The notes under the pieces: model-generated
Told to the model about the DNA's origin: nothing
The model's database searches: none
Seen by the model: only the letters and a program-made list of their open reading frames with translations
Translations under genes and position numbers: made by a program
Source: Chryseobacterium sp. CH25
GTDB lineage: Bacteria > Bacteroidota > Bacteroidia > Flavobacteriales > Weeksellaceae
NCBI RefSeq assembly: GCF_004119455.1
Contig: NZ_NRQT01000001.1
Location: forward strand, 682,001 to 746,000
Direction: 5' to 3'
Length of the DNA: 64,000 bases
Part shown: piece by piece, positions 62,506 through 64,000 of the stretch
Layout: each line of letters begins with the position of its first letter
Position numbering within the stretch: position 1 is the first letter of the stretch

Positions 62506-62534
62506 AAAGCGATTCCGAAATCCGGAATCGCTTT
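62506..62534 (-). terminator. Terminator after the DEAD-box helicase gene
   Basis: AAAGCGATTCCG (62506-62517) pairs perfectly with CGGAATCGCTTT (62523-62534) around AAATC, with A and T runs outside, directly after the helicase stop on the minus strand. It resembles the GCGATTC hairpin at 33624-33651. Confidence 0.8.
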
Positions 62535-62539
62535 TTTTA

Positions 62540-63892
62540 TTATTTCTTTCTCTTAGATTTAGAGATTGCTTTCTGTTGTGCTCTGTTAGCTCCAAACTTC
62601 TTGGGTGCTTTTCTTTTTGAAGGACCACCCCAATTTTCTTTGGTATTCTTCGCTTTTTTCTCATGGAAAGCTCCTCCTCCATCATTTAGTTTTACCTGTG
62701 CAGGATTTTTCATCACTACTTCATCTTTTTCTGAAGCAATTTTATTCGGATTAATTTTAACGCCTTCAGGGAAGTCATTAAAGTGTAATTCTTTATCCAT
62801 TAAAAGCTCGATATCCAGGATTAAAGGCTCTTCTTTTTTAGTAACAAAAGTCACTGCCTTCCCTTCTTTATCTGCTCTACCGGTTCTACCGATTCTGTGG
62901 ATATACTGCTCCGGAATATCAGGTGTTTCAAAGTTGATAACGTGAGTAATATTAGAGATATCCAGACCTCTTGCCATTACATCTGTTGTAATCAAACCTC
63001 TGATTTCTTCATTTTCAAAACTTTTCATTGCCTTAAGCCTGTAGTTCTGAGACTTATTGGAGTGAATCACATCAAACTGTTCAGGGAAAAGCTCATCAAT
63101 CTTAGTAAAAAGAAGGTCTGCGTGTTTTTTATTATTATTAAAAATCAACACCTTAGACATATCTGTATCACTCTTCAATAAATGCTCAAGAAGGTTGATC
63201 TTGGTATTGAAGTTTTCAACTTTATAGGCAGTCTGCTCAATTTTTTCAAGCGGAGTTCCTGATTTTGCCAATGAAATTTCTACAGGGCTGGCAAAGTATT
63301 CATCTAACATACCATCTACCGCCTCAGTCATGGTTGCAGAGAAAAGAATATTCTGTCTCTTCTCTTTCATCATTTCAAAAATATGGGTTAACTGTGGTCT
63401 GAAACCAAGGTTAAGCATCTCATCAAATTCATCAATGATAAGCTTCTGAACTTCTTTTAAAGAGATTGCATTGTCTATGGAAAGGTCCATTACTCTACCC
63501 GGTGTTCCTACTAAAATATCACAACCGTCATTAAATAAAAGTTTCTGAGTGTTGATATTTTTCCCACCATAAATTCCAATTACTCTTGCAGTAATATTTT
63601 CAGTCAGTTTCTCTAGAATTTCTGTCACCTGTACCACCAATTCTCTTGTTGGAACCAATATTAAAACCGTTGGATTTCCTGTTTTACTGTATTTCCAGGT
63701 TTTCAGAACTGGTAAAAGATAGGCCAATGTTTTCCCGGTTCCGGTTTGTGCAATTCCCATTACATCTCTCCCGGAAAGGATAGGCTTTAAACTTTTCTCC
63801 TGAATAGGAGTAGGTTCAAATAATTCTAAATCTGCTAAAACATCAAGAATTTTAACCGGCAGGTCAAAATCTGCAAAAGTGAGTTTTTCCAT
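62540..63892 (-). CDS. DEAD-box RNA helicase (motif II DEFD)
   Basis: 450 residues. The helicase core has the Q motif (PTPIQEKSLKPIL), motif I AQTGTGKT, Ia VPTRELV, Ib TPGR, motif II reading DEFD, motif III SAT, motif V TTDVMARGLD and motif VI HRIGRTGR. The DEFD reading in place of DEAD is a known variant among Bacteroidota relatives. The C-terminal 80 residues are basic (KKAKNTKENWGGPSKRK) and likely bind RNA. It probably acts in ribosome assembly or RNA decay, especially in the cold. The -7 box at 63897-63904 lies 4 nt from the ATG. Confidence 0.92.
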   Translation of the reverse strand: MEKLTFADFDLPVKILDVLADLELFEPTPIQEKSLKPILSGRDVMGIAQTGTGKTLAYLLPVLKTWKYSKTGNPTVLILVPTRELVVQVTEILEKLTENITARVIGIYGGKNINTQKLLFNDGCDILVGTPGRVMDLSIDNAISLKEVQKLIIDEFDEMLNLGFRPQLTHIFEMMKEKRQNILFSATMTEAVDGMLDEYFASPVEISLAKSGTPLEKIEQTAYKVENFNTKINLLEHLLKSDTDMSKVLIFNNNKKHADLLFTKIDELFPEQFDVIHSNKSQNYRLKAMKSFENEEIRGLITTDVMARGLDISNITHVINFETPDIPEQYIHRIGRTGRADKEGKAVTFVTKKEEPLILDIELLMDKELHFNDFPEGVKINPNKIASEKDEVVMKNPAQVKLNDGGGAFHEKKAKNTKENWGGPSKRKAPKKFGANRAQQKAISKSKRKK

Positions 63893-63896
63893 TTTG

Positions 63897-63904
63897 CAAA
63901 GATA
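63897..63904 (-). promoter_or_regulatory. Predicted -7 box of the DEAD-box helicase gene
   Basis: TATCTTTG on the minus strand matches TAnnTTTG and ends 4 nt before the start codon; a leaderless transcript is likely. The final 96 bp of the window beyond it hold no gene that I can support. Confidence 0.5.
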
Positions 63905-64000
63905 AGTATTAATATGTAGAATCTGAAATCGGGTTTTTACAATGGCAAAACAGAGACATCAAATAAAGAAAATCAAGGTCTGAAACATACGTTTAAAACT

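Overview
The window looks like chromosomal DNA from a flavobacterium, most likely Chryseobacterium or a close Weeksellaceae relative. I infer this from the low GC content, the gene repertoire (fused SecDF, type IX secretion C-terminal tags, TonB-type outer membrane proteins, acyl-ornithine type arginine pathway), the Bacteroidota promoter box TAnnTTTG in front of many genes, and several palindromic intergenic repeats. No tRNA, rRNA, CRISPR array, prophage or complete insertion sequence was seen.

Layout: (1) 1-5124, minus strand: arginine biosynthesis operon GNAT acyltransferase-argG-argC-argD-argF', with repeat elements inserted between genes. A small zinc-finger/HTH protein related to IS1 InsA (5285-5701) is transcribed divergently from it. 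(2) 5954-16601, plus strand: short-chain carboxylate uptake and activation: porin, MHS-family symporter, two small membrane proteins, an SLC5-STAC-histidine kinase sensor, a receiver-only response regulator, a propionyl-CoA synthetase-like enzyme and acetyl-CoA synthetase. (3) 17146-28564: a small unknown protein, Rel (p)ppGpp enzyme with NhaA, a YihY/BrkB membrane protein, RlmH, TrmL, a TatA-PAP2-TPR operon, an unknown lipoprotein, arylamine N-acetyltransferase and a Tet-like exporter. (4) 28863-43000s: SecDF, a T9SS-exported sugar dehydrogenase, HemN, a beta-propeller protein, an amino acid permease, PnuC, a repeat-rich lipoprotein, DapF, MltG and a large outer membrane receptor. (5) 44052-47899, minus strand: tight five-gene operon for a nucleotide-sugar or surface-glycan function (DegT aminotransferase, small membrane protein, GalE, Tam-like methyltransferase, cytidylyltransferase). 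(6) 47986-63892: T9SS subtilase, two membrane proteins, PEP carboxylase, Crp-like regulator, deformylase-like protein, dihydrolipoyl dehydrogenase opposite an HxlR regulator, a TIR-domain protein, YqhD-like alcohol dehydrogenase, secreted or lipoproteins, and a DEAD-box helicase.

A striking global property is that at least seven genes are each missing exactly one A in an A-run of the coding strand (TPR protein near 23.7 kb, NAT near 26.6 kb, MltG near 40.6 kb, DegT and subtilase starts near 47.9 kb, TIR protein near 58.0 kb, TPR protein near 61.9 kb). In all seven, adding one base restores a complete frame. This points to homopolymer deletions in the assembly rather than seven real pseudogenes, and the affected genes should be read as probably intact.

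The parts most worth a second look are the InsA-like DNA-binding protein facing the arginine operon across a promoter with a perfect 15-bp direct repeat; the transporter-like sensor kinase paired with an output-less response regulator in front of the two acyl-CoA synthetases; the re-joined 340-residue TIR protein with an unrecognised C-terminal half; and a set of nested palindromic repeats scattered through intergenic DNA.
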